Source of the DNA: CAYNBT01 sp964396025
GTDB taxonomy: Bacteria; Patescibacteriota; WWE3; UBA101185; UBA10185
DNA: 35,538 nucleotides
Assembly: GCA_964396025.1 (NCBI GenBank)
Contig: CAYNBT010000007.1
Span: 1 to 35,538, forward strand
Direction of reading: 5' to 3'
Part shown: positions 6,170-14,283 of the stretch, piece after piece
How positions within the stretch are numbered: the first letter of the stretch is position 1
How the letters are laid out: each line of letters begins with the position of its first letter
The notes under the pieces: model-generated
Told to the model about the DNA's origin: nothing
What the model saw: the letters and a program-made list of their open reading frames with translations, nothing else
Databases searched by the model: none
Translations under genes and position numbers: made by a program

Positions 6170-6508
6170 TCAACTCTCCTTGTTGTATCCTATCTCCTCA
6201 GTTATTTCTTGTAAGAATCGCTCTACTAGTGCAACGTCAGTTTTTAGAATTTCCGCTGCAACTGCACTAGAAAAGTGATTTTTTCCAGGTAGGGTTAGTG
6301 CTAGCAAAATCGCTTGTTCCTGTTCCTGAGAAAGAAAATCGCAACCAAGGTCTTTGGCAAAGGTTACATGCCCGATTCGCGCGCCTTTGAGATGTTGGAT
6401 TAGTTTGTTGCCAAGCGCACTAATTTCAGCACCGTACTCAAAGCTATATCCGTTGATAAAAATTGCCCAAAGCATTGCCTTTTTTTTGTTGGGATCATAC
6501 GCAGCCAT
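6170..6508 (-). CDS. Triplet paralog A, helical protein of unknown function, 112 aa
   Basis: First gene of the operon. It has the clearest version of the family: HVTFAKDLGCDFLSQ, then EQEQAILLAL, then AAEILKTDVALVERFLQEI and EEIG. Not recognised as any known family; probably all-alpha and cytoplasmic. GGGAGGT lies 6 nt before the ATG. The promoter is probably the TATAAT at 6543-6538, giving a leader of about 25 nt. This differs from the leaderless genes on each side (L,D-transpeptidase and possibly the C39 peptidase). Confidence 0.78.
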   Translation of the reverse strand: MAAYDPNKKKAMLWAIFINGYSFEYGAEISALGNKLIQHLKGARIGHVTFAKDLGCDFLSQEQEQAILLALTLPGKNHFSSAVAAEILKTDVALVERFLQEITEEIGYNKES

Positions 6509-6537
6509 TTCTTACCTCCCAGGGTGGATTTTGTAGC

Positions 6538-6543
6538 ATTATA
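6538..6543 (-). promoter_or_regulatory. -10 element TATAAT for the tandem triplet operon
   Basis: TATAAT on the minus strand, 29 nt upstream of the ATG at 6508, with the GGGAGGT ribosome site in between. It lies just past the stop of the C39 peptidase gene. No convincing -35 is seen. Confidence 0.5.
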
Positions 6544-6548
6544 GCAGA

Positions 6549-7172
6549 TTAAACTTCACTAGGGGTCATATAGAAGGGGTCAATAATGCCTATATATAAT
6601 GTGTATCCTTCCGGTTGTAACAGCGTTTTCTCATCCAGAATCTTGAACTCAACGTTTTCTTGTGTGTATGGGTCGTGAACAATTAGAGCTTCTGCCGTTT
6701 CTCCGTTATATTCCTTTACTCCAGTTACGACTACAGCATGCCCTGTGATGCCATCGTAGTTTTGTACATTTAGAATTATTGGATGCCCGTCCCACAATGT
6801 TTGATAAATGCTTTTTATTGTTGGTTTAATGTTTACGCTTTTCATTCCAAATTCTCTATCTGCTTTTGGTAAATCAAAAAATCCGACTCCTTTTACATAA
6901 ACTTCGGTTGGGAGGCTACTAATCACTTCTTCCAAAGAAATGTTTTGATGGTAGAAGTTTAAAAGCATGGTAACTGCTGCTGGGCCACACGCAGAGGTTT
7001 TAATTAGTGTTTTTAAGTCCTCCGGCAGATCATCTACTTGATGCACAAAGGGCACTTTTAGCAGGATGTCACTAGATGTTCTTTCGATAAAACGGGGATT
7101 TGCAACGCCTATTCTAGGGTTTTGGGTTGTCATGCTTATTAACATAGGGAGCAGTACTAAGGCTTTTAGCAT
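6549..7172 (-). CDS. Secreted C39-like cysteine peptidase, 207 aa
   Basis: Papain-fold peptidase of the Peptidase_C39_2 type, predicted to act outside the membrane. A short hydrophobic N-terminal signal (residues 1-15) is followed by the catalytic domain. Visible triad: Cys62 in SACGPAAVTM, His145 in GITGHAVVV, Asp167 in IVHDPYT. This family includes bacteriocin-leader-like and cell-wall peptidases. No ABC transporter domain is fused and none lies nearby, so a role in bacteriocin export is not supported. The target is unknown. It sits next to a peptidoglycan enzyme. No clear ribosome site; a TATAGT lies about 25 nt upstream of the ATG. Divergent from trxB. Confidence 0.82.
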   Translation of the reverse strand: MLKALVLLPMLISMTTQNPRIGVANPRFIERTSSDILLKVPFVHQVDDLPEDLKTLIKTSACGPAAVTMLLNFYHQNISLEEVISSLPTEVYVKGVGFFDLPKADREFGMKSVNIKPTIKSIYQTLWDGHPIILNVQNYDGITGHAVVVTGVKEYNGETAEALIVHDPYTQENVEFKILDEKTLLQPEGYTLYIGIIDPFYMTPSEV

Positions 7173-7261
7173 AGTATTTTGGGCACCGGAGAATCCTACT
7201 ATAACCCGCTTTTTGGTGCAAATTGGTTGGTGGGTGCTAAATTTGAGGTTATACTATGTGT

Positions 7262-8212
7262 ATGAGTCAAAATTTATTGGATACATTAATAATTGGAGGT
7301 GGACCCGCAGGATTAACTGCTGCAATTTACACTTCTCGTGCCGAGTTATCTACTTTAGTTGTTGCAGGACGTCCCGCCGGTGGTCAATTACTAAATACAA
7401 CAGAGGTAGAAAACTACCCAGGATTTCCTCAAGGTATCATGGGTCCGGAATTGATTAGCAATATGCGTGCTCAAGCAGAGCGTTTTAATGCAACATTTGT
7501 TGACGAGAATGTTTTAAGTGTTTCTGGCGATGCAAAATCTGGTTTTGAGGTGCAAACAGACGAAAAACATTCATATAAGGCTCGCAGTTTGATTTTGGCA
7601 ACAGGTGCAAACGCAAGATGGTTGGGCATAGAAAGCGAAACACGTCTTAAGGGGCATGGAGTCTCGGCTTGTGCCACTTGCGACGGATTCTTTTTTAAAG
7701 GCAAGACAGTGGCGGTGGTTGGCGCAGGAGATTCTGCAATGGAAGAATCAAACTTTCTCACTAAGTTTTGCACTAAAGTATATGTTCTAGTGCGAAAAGG
7801 AAAACAAGAAATGAAAGCCAGCAAGATCATGTTGCAACGTGCTCTTAACAATCCAAAAATCGAGTTTATTTATAATGTTGAGGTCGAAGAAGTCTTAGGT
7901 ACATCCAGTGTGGAAGGTTTAAAGCTTAAGGACAGTCTTACGGGTAATTCAAGGGTACTTTCTGATGTTCAAGGTTTGTTCCTTGCCATTGGGCATACCC
8001 CAAACACTTCTTTTCTAAAAGATTTTGTAGATCTAGACGCTTTGGGATACGTGGTTGTAAGTAAAGGAACTCACACTTCGGTAGAGGGGGTTTTTGTTGG
8101 TGGTGATGTGTCTGATCATAGATATCGTCAGGCAATAACTGCGGCGGGCTTAGGGTGTATGGCCGCTTTGGATGCAGAGAAATTTGTAACCTCCCTAAAG
8201 AACAATGTCTAG
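7262..8212 (+). CDS. trxB: Thioredoxin-disulfide reductase TrxB, 316 aa
   Basis: Reduces thioredoxin with electrons from NAD(P)H through FAD, in the cytoplasm. FAD-binding IIGGGPAGLTAA at the N-terminus, redox pair in ACATCDG, nucleotide-binding VVGAGDSAMEE, and a C-terminal FAD motif GVFVGGDVSD. Length is typical. The usual HRRDxFR phosphate-binding segment is changed to VRKGKQEMK with two extra residues, so NADPH preference is uncertain. Two starts are possible: ATG 7256 with GAGG upstream, or ATG 7262, which lies 6 nt after TATACT (7250-7255) and fits the leaderless pattern; I chose the latter. It overlaps the next gene by 8 nt. Confidence 0.93.
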   Translation: MSQNLLDTLIIGGGPAGLTAAIYTSRAELSTLVVAGRPAGGQLLNTTEVENYPGFPQGIMGPELISNMRAQAERFNATFVDENVLSVSGDAKSGFEVQTDEKHSYKARSLILATGANARWLGIESETRLKGHGVSACATCDGFFFKGKTVAVVGAGDSAMEESNFLTKFCTKVYVLVRKGKQEMKASKIMLQRALNNPKIEFIYNVEVEEVLGTSSVEGLKLKDSLTGNSRVLSDVQGLFLAIGHTPNTSFLKDFVDLDALGYVVVSKGTHTSVEGVFVGGDVSDHRYRQAITAAGLGCMAALDAEKFVTSLKNNV

Positions 8213-9677
8213 GTTAGCCAAATATTTATTTCAAAAAGAACTGAGATTCATTTTAGGCGCGATAGGCTTGTTGCTGTTTGTTAGTTTGTCTTTACGTGTG
8301 CCTCAACTGGGATATTCACACTTTTATGGAGATGAGATCAAGACTTTGTATTTACGAAAAGATATTTCGGCTTCAGATTTTTTGCTAAATCAGCGAAAGG
8401 GTCCCCTTCAATTTTTGGTGGTTTGGGGTGTAGAAAAGATATCTGGTGGGTATAGCCCACTATCAGTGCGATTACCCTTTGCTCTTGCAGGAACTACGAG
8501 TGTGATACTGTTTTTTTTCTTTGTGCGTTCCTACTTCAACCAAACTAATCTAGCTCTTATCTCTTCACTGTTTTACGCACTTTCTGGAATATACATTGCA
8601 TTTAGTCGAACCGCGCAATATCAGAGTTTGCTAATGTTATTTGGTTTGTTTTCCTTACTCATGCTTTCATTTATCAAAGAAAAGGCAAACAGTAGAATTT
8701 ACCTGTTTGCTGCTGGTTCATCCCTAGGATTAGCGCTACTTTCTCATTATGACGCCATATTTTTTCTTATTCCTTCTGTCTACATGTTAACCCAATCCAT
8801 AAAACAAAATCAGTTTAGCTTCAAAGGGTTAATGCTTTATTACTTTTTGCCCTTGATCCTAACAGTAAGTGTTTTTTACATTCCATATATTGTTGGAGGT
8901 TTTATGCAAATTAACACGGTAGGCTATATATCAAAACGAGTGTTGGGGATTAGGTATGCACCAAGCTACAGCGTATATACGCAATCACTGTACAATCCCT
9001 TTGGAATGTGGTTAATGCCATTTTTTGCGGCGCTTGGCGGCTTTGTATATTCCCAATCCGTAAGAAAGATGCTGGTAGTTTGGTTTTTGCTGCCATTTGT
9101 CTTTTTCGAATTCTTTGTAGCAAATCCAGGAACCCACATTCATAATTATTTTGTACCAATGTTTGTTCTTGCTGCCTTTGTTCTTGTTGATTTACATAAG
9201 AGCATTACGCGTATATACCTCAAAATAGGTATGGTTACGATCCTAGTCTGTTTCTTTAGCTTTTATTATTTGGTGCAACTTTATGTATTTTCTCCTCTAT
9301 TTGATTCCGGATACCCTTGGAAGAGCTTAACAAGGAATTATCAAGTGTTTGTTTATGGTTTCCCCTACAACAGGGGATGGGATCAACTTCAGGCTTACTT
9401 TAAGCAAGAGGGTTGGCCTAGAAGTTTCTACACAAATGACAATACCGTTGTTGGGTCATATTACTTAAATAATGCTGCGGTTTATCTTATGAACACTCAG
9501 AAATTACCCGAGTACTATATAAACGTACTAAACAATCAGGAACTTAAGCCTCTAGATAATATGGTTTTTGATTACTACGTACTAAAAAAACTGATCTTTG
9601 TAGATGGTGACTTGACTGCAGAAGTGTACAGGTACGATCCCCTCAACGCGCCAAACTCTGTAAATATTTTAAAATGA
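8205..9677 (+). CDS. GT-C family glycosyltransferase (GT39/ArnT-like), 490 aa
   Basis: An integral membrane glycosyltransferase with about 10-12 helices, expected to move a sugar from a lipid-phosphate carrier to a protein or envelope glycan on the outer face. The first extracytoplasmic loop carries HFYGDE, matching the acidic catalytic motif of GT39/ArnT enzymes, and SRTAQYQ follows the third helix region, as in that family. A C-terminal soluble part of about 100 residues ends the protein. A paralog lies at 10837-12390 (shared GDE, QYQ and FPYNRxW motifs). The start codon lies inside the end of trxB (8-nt overlap), suggesting coupling. Acceptor unknown. Confidence 0.82.
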   Translation: MSRLAKYLFQKELRFILGAIGLLLFVSLSLRVPQLGYSHFYGDEIKTLYLRKDISASDFLLNQRKGPLQFLVVWGVEKISGGYSPLSVRLPFALAGTTSVILFFFFVRSYFNQTNLALISSLFYALSGIYIAFSRTAQYQSLLMLFGLFSLLMLSFIKEKANSRIYLFAAGSSLGLALLSHYDAIFFLIPSVYMLTQSIKQNQFSFKGLMLYYFLPLILTVSVFYIPYIVGGFMQINTVGYISKRVLGIRYAPSYSVYTQSLYNPFGMWLMPFFAALGGFVYSQSVRKMLVVWFLLPFVFFEFFVANPGTHIHNYFVPMFVLAAFVLVDLHKSITRIYLKIGMVTILVCFFSFYYLVQLYVFSPLFDSGYPWKSLTRNYQVFVYGFPYNRGWDQLQAYFKQEGWPRSFYTNDNTVVGSYYLNNAAVYLMNTQKLPEYYINVLNNQELKPLDNMVFDYYVLKKLIFVDGDLTAEVYRYDPLNAPNSVNILK

Positions 9678-10193
9678 TTACTCGTCTGTGGAATTTGAAG
9701 TAAGTTTTGTAACTGTAGTAATCTGAGAGTTAGGTATTACATGAAGCTCTCCATTTGTTCCTCGCAAAACTGTTGATCGGAGTCTTATATCAATTACGGT
9801 GCCTTCTAATCCTGCTACAACTACTTTGTCGCCTGTGTTAAATTGATTTTCTATCAAGATAAAAAAGCCGGTTACCATGTCTTTAACTAAGGCTTGTGAA
9901 CCAAAACTGATCGCTAAGCCTGCGATTCCTGCTCCAGTCAAAATAGGTCTAATATCTATACCCCAAATGGGCATTAGTGTTACAAGTGTAGCGATAAATA
10001 CGCCTGCGTTTATGATATTTCTTAGAGATTTCCCTATTGTAGAAAGTCTTTTTTCAAAATCCGGATCAATGTTTTTACTTTTTTTGGAGACCATGCCTTT
10101 TAGGCTTGAATCTAGTACACTTTGTGCAACCAATGAAGCAACAATTCCAGCGAGTAATGTTAATAATGTTTTTATTAGATTCTGTAGTAACAT
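9678..10193 (-). CDS. Short MscS-family mechanosensitive channel protein, 171 aa
   Basis: Small-conductance mechanosensitive channel family, releasing solutes on hypo-osmotic shock. One N-terminal helix, a second at about 60-80, then the pore helix TM3 region (GLAISFGSQALVKDMVTGF) with the usual glycine/alanine pattern, then the start of the beta domain (GLEGTVIDIRLRSTVLRG and HVIPNSQI). It stops there, so the C-terminal alpha/beta domain of full MscS (about 100 residues) is absent. Short versions like this are known. It starts 4 nt after the superoxide dismutase stop, so they form an operon. Its stop codon touches the stop of the convergent glycosyltransferase with no gap. Confidence 0.85.
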   Translation of the reverse strand: MLLQNLIKTLLTLLAGIVASLVAQSVLDSSLKGMVSKKSKNIDPDFEKRLSTIGKSLRNIINAGVFIATLVTLMPIWGIDIRPILTGAGIAGLAISFGSQALVKDMVTGFFILIENQFNTGDKVVVAGLEGTVIDIRLRSTVLRGTNGELHVIPNSQITTVTKLTSNSTDE

Positions 10194-10196
10194 GGT

Positions 10197-10802
10197 TTAC
10201 TTGAGTGTATTAAATATATCTTCTACTTCGCGCCAGTCTAAAGCATTCCACCAAGCCTGTAGATACTCTGCCCTTCTGTTTTGATACTTTAGGTAGTACG
10301 CATGTTCCCAAACGTCTATACCGATCAGTGGTTTTATACCTTCCATAATTGGTGAATCTTGATTTGGGGTAGAAGTAATGTTCAGTTGCCCATTTGTAAA
10401 AGTAAGCCAAACCCATCCGCTTCCAAACCTGGCTAGCCCTTCATCATTCATTTTTGTTTTTAGGTTTACAAGATCTCCAAACTGTGTGCTTATAATGTTA
10501 GCTAGATTGCCTTCTGGTGCAGTTTTTACCTTAGTTCCCATCAATTGCCAGTAAAGAGAATGATTGTAGTGTCCCCCACCGTTGTTTCTAACAATGGTTC
10601 TAATACTCTCAGGAAGTTTTGCTAAATTTTCTAGAATAGTCTCAATGTTATCTGCAAAGAGATCTTTGTTTTCTTGAACAACTTTATTCAAATTGGCTAT
10701 ATAAGCGGCATGATGCTTTTCGTAATGAATTTCAATGGTTTTTGCATCAACATAAGGCTCTAGGTCTACATAGGAGTACTTTAGTGTAGGTAATTCAAAC
10801 AT
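10197..10802 (-). CDS. sodA: Superoxide dismutase, Mn type, 201 aa
   Basis: Converts superoxide to oxygen and hydrogen peroxide. Metal ligands by position: His26 (EIHYEKHH), His81 (GGGHYNHSLYW), Asp163 and His167 (GIDVWEHAYY). The GGGHYNH segment and Gln148 in NQDSP are features of manganese rather than iron enzymes, so Mn is predicted. Full length and no signal peptide, so cytoplasmic. The ATG has only a weak GAAAG upstream. It lies 34 nt downstream of a glycosyltransferase gene on the same strand and directly before mscS. Its presence implies at least occasional exposure to oxygen. Confidence 0.95.
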   Translation of the reverse strand: MFELPTLKYSYVDLEPYVDAKTIEIHYEKHHAAYIANLNKVVQENKDLFADNIETILENLAKLPESIRTIVRNNGGGHYNHSLYWQLMGTKVKTAPEGNLANIISTQFGDLVNLKTKMNDEGLARFGSGWVWLTFTNGQLNITSTPNQDSPIMEGIKPLIGIDVWEHAYYLKYQNRRAEYLQAWWNALDWREVEDIFNTLK

Positions 10803-10836
10803 TTAGAAAAACTTTCAAATTAATTACAAACCCATA

Positions 10837-12390
10837 TCATTGACTCAAGCTGTTTATATAATATATCGAAAACTGTGGTTCATCCAGCACTTCTTTGTAA
10901 TCTATAGGTTTGAAATTACTTAAGCTTTGAGAACCCTTTATGTAGACAAAAACTTCTGGATTATTATCTGTGTACTTCATTCCTCTAATGTAATACTTAG
11001 CTAATCTATATTTTTCATTTGATGCATAGGTTTTTTTGTTGCTAGCCTTTAGTATGGTTTTTATGTTCTTCCACTTTCTATTGTATGGGAAGCCAAAGAC
11101 ACCCTTTATCTCTTGTTGATATGCCAAAGGTGTTTCCATTCTTCCAAAGATATAATGTTTGTTTTGCCAAGGGTACTCAGGTGTTGTATCCACAAATGCT
11201 TGATAGTTAAATGAAATTGCCGCAGTCAATATTACTACAGTAAAAGCGATTTGAAGCCTTTTGTTTCTTTCTATTGATAATGCAATCAGCGCTACCAGTG
11301 GGTATATAAATGTGTAAATGTGCGTAAGTGGTTTAGTAATGAGGGTGCCATAGATAAAGAATGAGAACAAAAACCATATAGGGATTACGTCTGTGGAATT
11401 TAATGTTCCTATTCTATGCTTAGCTATACTCAATCCGGTTAGTAGTACTGTAATACTTGAGATCACTATCAAGATAGGGCTTTGAATCACTATAAATACC
11501 CTAACAAGACTGATCAATGCAAACACAAAAAGTCCCCACGAAAGTCTACGGCTGGGCAGCCAATTCACTAGATAGTTTAGAATGCAGATTAGACCTAGCG
11601 TCAAAATTATCAAAGATTCTTTAGGATGGTAGATTTTCAAAAGCTTAATAGAATAATATAGAGAATCGTAACCAAATTCGTCCCCAATCCGCTCCGAAAT
11701 GATGTACGTTAGTGTGCTCACTCCGGTTGGGCCCAGAAAACTTAAACTATAAAAAACTGCAGGAATTCCATATGCGATAAGACCGTACAAACTCAGGCCC
11801 TTTACGTTCTTGTTAAGTAACAATATGCCTAAGATTGGAATACTAAAACTCAAGGCATCGTAATGAAAGAGTATTCCAAGGCAACTAGTAATGCCCGCTG
11901 CAATAATATACTTGAACTCATTTTTCTGTAGATACAAGGCAAAGATGTAGATACTTAAAGTTGCAAAAAGTAATATAAATGACTGATACTGAACTATTCT
12001 TGCAAATGCAATTAGTAGTCCTAGCAAACTAGCGATTGCCACCGCAACTAGTGCAGTTTGTCTTTTTGAAACTGTCTTTACAAGTTTATACAAATAGAAC
12101 AAAGAAAGTATATTTGCAATCGCAAAAGGCAGTCTCAAGAGTCCTTCAAGATTTGATTGATCAATAAATGCCTTATTTGCTAAGTAAGCTACGATGTACT
12201 GCCCTGGACCAATAGTTCTGGTTAGTAAAAATGTGAAGAATGGTCTTTCATCAAAGAGAAAATTTTGAGCTGCAACTTCATCGCCTTGAAAGTCTGAATA
12301 TCCTAGTCCATTTAACCTAAAAAATACTCCCCCAATTATTGCTGCTATGCACATTATTATAAGGCACTTGTTTGCTACGTCTGTTTTCAT
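10837..12390 (-). CDS. GT-C family glycosyltransferase (GT39-like), 517 aa, paralog of 8205-9677
   Basis: A polytopic membrane protein (about 11-12 helices) with the same layout as the other GT39-like protein here: DFQGDE in the first outer loop, ARIVQYQ after an early helix, HYDA in the next loop, and a C-terminal soluble tail holding GFPYNRKW. Probably transfers a lipid-linked sugar to an extracytoplasmic acceptor. The two paralogs are clearly diverged, suggesting different acceptors or sugars. No ribosome site is seen at the ATG. A GATAAC hexamer 8 nt upstream is a weak -10 candidate. Divergent from the GT2 gene at 12439. Confidence 0.82.
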   Translation of the reverse strand: MKTDVANKCLIIMCIAAIIGGVFFRLNGLGYSDFQGDEVAAQNFLFDERPFFTFLLTRTIGPGQYIVAYLANKAFIDQSNLEGLLRLPFAIANILSLFYLYKLVKTVSKRQTALVAVAIASLLGLLIAFARIVQYQSFILLFATLSIYIFALYLQKNEFKYIIAAGITSCLGILFHYDALSFSIPILGILLLNKNVKGLSLYGLIAYGIPAVFYSLSFLGPTGVSTLTYIISERIGDEFGYDSLYYSIKLLKIYHPKESLIILTLGLICILNYLVNWLPSRRLSWGLFVFALISLVRVFIVIQSPILIVISSITVLLTGLSIAKHRIGTLNSTDVIPIWFLFSFFIYGTLITKPLTHIYTFIYPLVALIALSIERNKRLQIAFTVVILTAAISFNYQAFVDTTPEYPWQNKHYIFGRMETPLAYQQEIKGVFGFPYNRKWKNIKTILKASNKKTYASNEKYRLAKYYIRGMKYTDNNPEVFVYIKGSQSLSNFKPIDYKEVLDEPQFSIYYINSLSQ

Positions 12391-12438
12391 GCTTTTTTGT
12401 TATCACATACTGCCAAAGTTTTTGCTAATATATCCTAA

Positions 12439-13365
12439 GTGAACACTGAATTTAAGAAAATTTCAATAATTATAGTTAACTACAATTCCAAAGATTTGCT
12501 CAAACAATGCCTTTTGAACTTAGATGATATCTATCCGAATTATGAAATTATAGTGGTTGATAACGCTTCTACAGATGGTTCTGCAACGCTTGTGGCTCAG
12601 GAATTCAAACACGTAATCTTATGTGCAAACAATGAAAATTTAGGCCTATCTAAAGCACATAATCAGGCATATTCTTATGCTTCCGGTGAATTCTTGCTTT
12701 ATCTTGGTACAGACGCCTTTCCTACCAAGGAAACAATGATTGGAATGATGGATTATATGCTTATGAACCCTAAAGTAGGCATCGTAACCCCAAAGCTAGT
12801 ACTGCGAGACGGCTCAGTAGATATGGATGCTCATAGGGGTTTCCCGACTCCGTGGTCTTCGTTATGCCATTTTGCTGGCTTAGGTAGGTTGATTCCCCAT
12901 TCAAACTTATTTAACTATTATTTTCTTGGCGGTGCTGACATGTCTCAACCTCATGAAATAGATTTGTGCATTTCACACTTTATGCTGGTAAGACGCGAGG
13001 TGTTATATGATATCGAATCCTGGGATGAGGATTTTTTTGTTTTTGGTGAAGATGTGGATTTTTGCTACAGAACCAAGCAAAAAGGCTGGAAAATTTTTTA
13101 CCTACCAAACCTTAGTGCCACGCATTACAAGGGGTCCAGTGTAGGAATACGCAACCAGACCGCCGATATTTCCCCTGCCAGCGCGGAAACAAAACTCAAT
13201 ATGACCAAGCATACTACACGTGCTATGGAACTGTTCTATAAAAAACATATGTGGTCAAAATACCCACTTTTGATATCTTTTTTTGTGTTAGGAGGTATTA
13301 AGCTTCAAACCTTCTTAAGAGTACGTTCCCTAAAGAAGAAAATTGACATGAAGTCTAAAAACTAA
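12439..13365 (+). CDS. GT2 family glycosyltransferase (rhamnosyltransferase-like), 308 aa
   Basis: Cytoplasmic-face inverting glycosyltransferase with a GT-A fold, adding a sugar from a nucleotide donor to an envelope glycan. Motifs: SIIIVNYNS at the N-terminus, VVDNASTDGS, LYLGTDAF (in place of the usual DxD) and FGEDVDFCYRTKQKGWKI, all typical of WbbL-like GT2 enzymes. A hydrophobic segment near the C-terminus (about 275-292) and a basic tail tether it to the membrane. The start is a GTG, 7 nt after TAATAT, with no ribosome site: probably leaderless. The neighbouring GT-C proteins and surface protein suggest one glycan pathway. Confidence 0.88.
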   Translation: MNTEFKKISIIIVNYNSKDLLKQCLLNLDDIYPNYEIIVVDNASTDGSATLVAQEFKHVILCANNENLGLSKAHNQAYSYASGEFLLYLGTDAFPTKETMIGMMDYMLMNPKVGIVTPKLVLRDGSVDMDAHRGFPTPWSSLCHFAGLGRLIPHSNLFNYYFLGGADMSQPHEIDLCISHFMLVRREVLYDIESWDEDFFVFGEDVDFCYRTKQKGWKIFYLPNLSATHYKGSSVGIRNQTADISPASAETKLNMTKHTTRAMELFYKKHMWSKYPLLISFFVLGGIKLQTFLRVRSLKKKIDMKSKN

Positions 13366-13366
13366 C

Positions 13367-13372
13367 TATAAT
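13367..13372 (+). promoter_or_regulatory. -10 element TATAAT, leaderless promoter of the surface protein gene
   Basis: Perfect TATAAT, 2 nt after the GT2 stop codon and ending exactly 6 nt before ATG 13379. No ribosome site fits in the gap, so transcription should start at or next to the A of ATG. Confidence 0.65.
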
Positions 13373-13378
13373 TTGGAC

Positions 13379-13903
13379 ATGCTTGCCCGCTTGTTTACAA
13401 TTTCGATTTTTATTTTTTTGTTTATTTTAACTCCAGTAGTTTACGCAGCTGGATTGAATGTCACATACATTGGATCGCTTGCCACAAATGGTAGTAAATA
13501 TAGCGAATGGTGGTACACAGGTACAAATCCCGTTATCAAAGGTGTTGCAGGTTCCAACGATTCTGTGAAAATTACTCTAAACGGATTCTCGCAAGATTTA
13601 ACTGCTGATTCAGAAGGGTCTTGGTCCTATGCTTCCACGCTTGTTTATGGTGACCATGATGTAAAAGTAGAATCAGCCGGGGAATCCTACAGTTTTAAAC
13701 TTCACTTAACACAAACACTACCTGAAACGTTTGGTTCAACTACAACTGTTGAAACAAGCCAAAGCAGCCAGATTCCTGATACCGGCTCTAACACTTTGAT
13801 TGCTGCTACATTAAGCACAGTTCTTTTGATATCCGGCGTGTTCTATTTTAAGAGTACACAAACCAAACAAAAGATAGAAGACACAATCAGAAATTCAGCA
13901 TAG
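13379..13903 (+). CDS. Secreted Ig-like surface protein with sortase-type C-terminal signal, 174 aa
   Basis: Signal peptide (residues 1-23, ending VVYAAG). Then one domain of about 90 residues rich in beta strands, resembling bacterial Ig-like repeats (NPVIKGVAGSNDSVKITLNG, GSWSYASTL). Then a serine/threonine linker and, at the end, IPDTGSN followed by a hydrophobic helix and a lysine-rich tail. That order matches an LPXTG-type sorting signal with I for L, so a sortase could link it to the wall; otherwise the helix anchors it. No sortase is in this window. The upstream in-frame TTG at 13373 falls inside the promoter spacer; ATG 13379 is the start. Confidence 0.78.
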   Translation: MLARLFTISIFIFLFILTPVVYAAGLNVTYIGSLATNGSKYSEWWYTGTNPVIKGVAGSNDSVKITLNGFSQDLTADSEGSWSYASTLVYGDHDVKVESAGESYSFKLHLTQTLPETFGSTTTVETSQSSQIPDTGSNTLIAATLSTVLLISGVFYFKSTQTKQKIEDTIRNSA

Positions 13904-13904
13904 T

Positions 13905-14198
13905 TCAAAAATCAGAAACATTAATTGTTAAATCTTCGGATTCTTCAAGATCTTCCACCATTTTTTCTAAATCATCTAGATCATCTTCATCGATAGCATC
14001 GCTGGTTTGTGGCGTGTCAGAACTTGGAGTCTCCATCACCCCCGAGTCTTGTTTGGCAGGTATAGACGTCAAGGATTCACTACTACGCATTGGCGTTTCT
14101 GCTAAAAGTACCGTGAGAGCTAGCAATACAATTACCCCGCAGAGTACGATGACTAGTAAATGAGAGAAGCCATGATTGTTGAGCCTTTTGTTGTGCAT
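13905..14198 (-). CDS. Small single-pass membrane protein with acidic tail, 97 aa
   Basis: Not recognised. A basic N-terminus with NNHGFSHLLVIV leads into a 20-residue helix, then a serine/threonine/proline-rich linker, and an acidic C-terminal tail (DEDDLDDLEKMVEDLEESED). The GFSHLL start recalls the processed region of type IV pilin-like proteins, but the required glutamate at +5 is absent, so I do not call it a pilin. CATAAT lies 6 nt before the ATG, with no ribosome site: probably leaderless. It is convergent with the surface protein gene, the two stop codons being 1 nt apart. Confidence 0.68.
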   Translation of the reverse strand: MHNKRLNNHGFSHLLVIVLCGVIVLLALTVLLAETPMRSSESLTSIPAKQDSGVMETPSSDTPQTSDAIDEDDLDDLEKMVEDLEESEDLTINVSDF

Positions 14199-14283
14199 TA
14201 TAAAATTATGACTGTAGTATTTTTAGTGTCAATAGAAACTGCTAGTCTAGCAATACTGGCGTGTTCAGTATAAAATACCTCAT

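Noticed and set aside
6549..7172. Bacteriocin-processing or export role for the C39-like peptidase
   Set aside because: No ABC transporter domain and no small double-glycine precursor gene in the window.
7471..7851. 126-residue frame antisense to trxB
   Set aside because: A shadow of a clear trxB reading frame with no ribosome site, promoter or recognisable domain.
13905..14198. Type IV pilin-like call from the GFSHLLVIV start
   Set aside because: It lacks the glutamate at +5 and the IEL pattern, and the remainder is an acidic disordered tail. No pilus genes are nearby.
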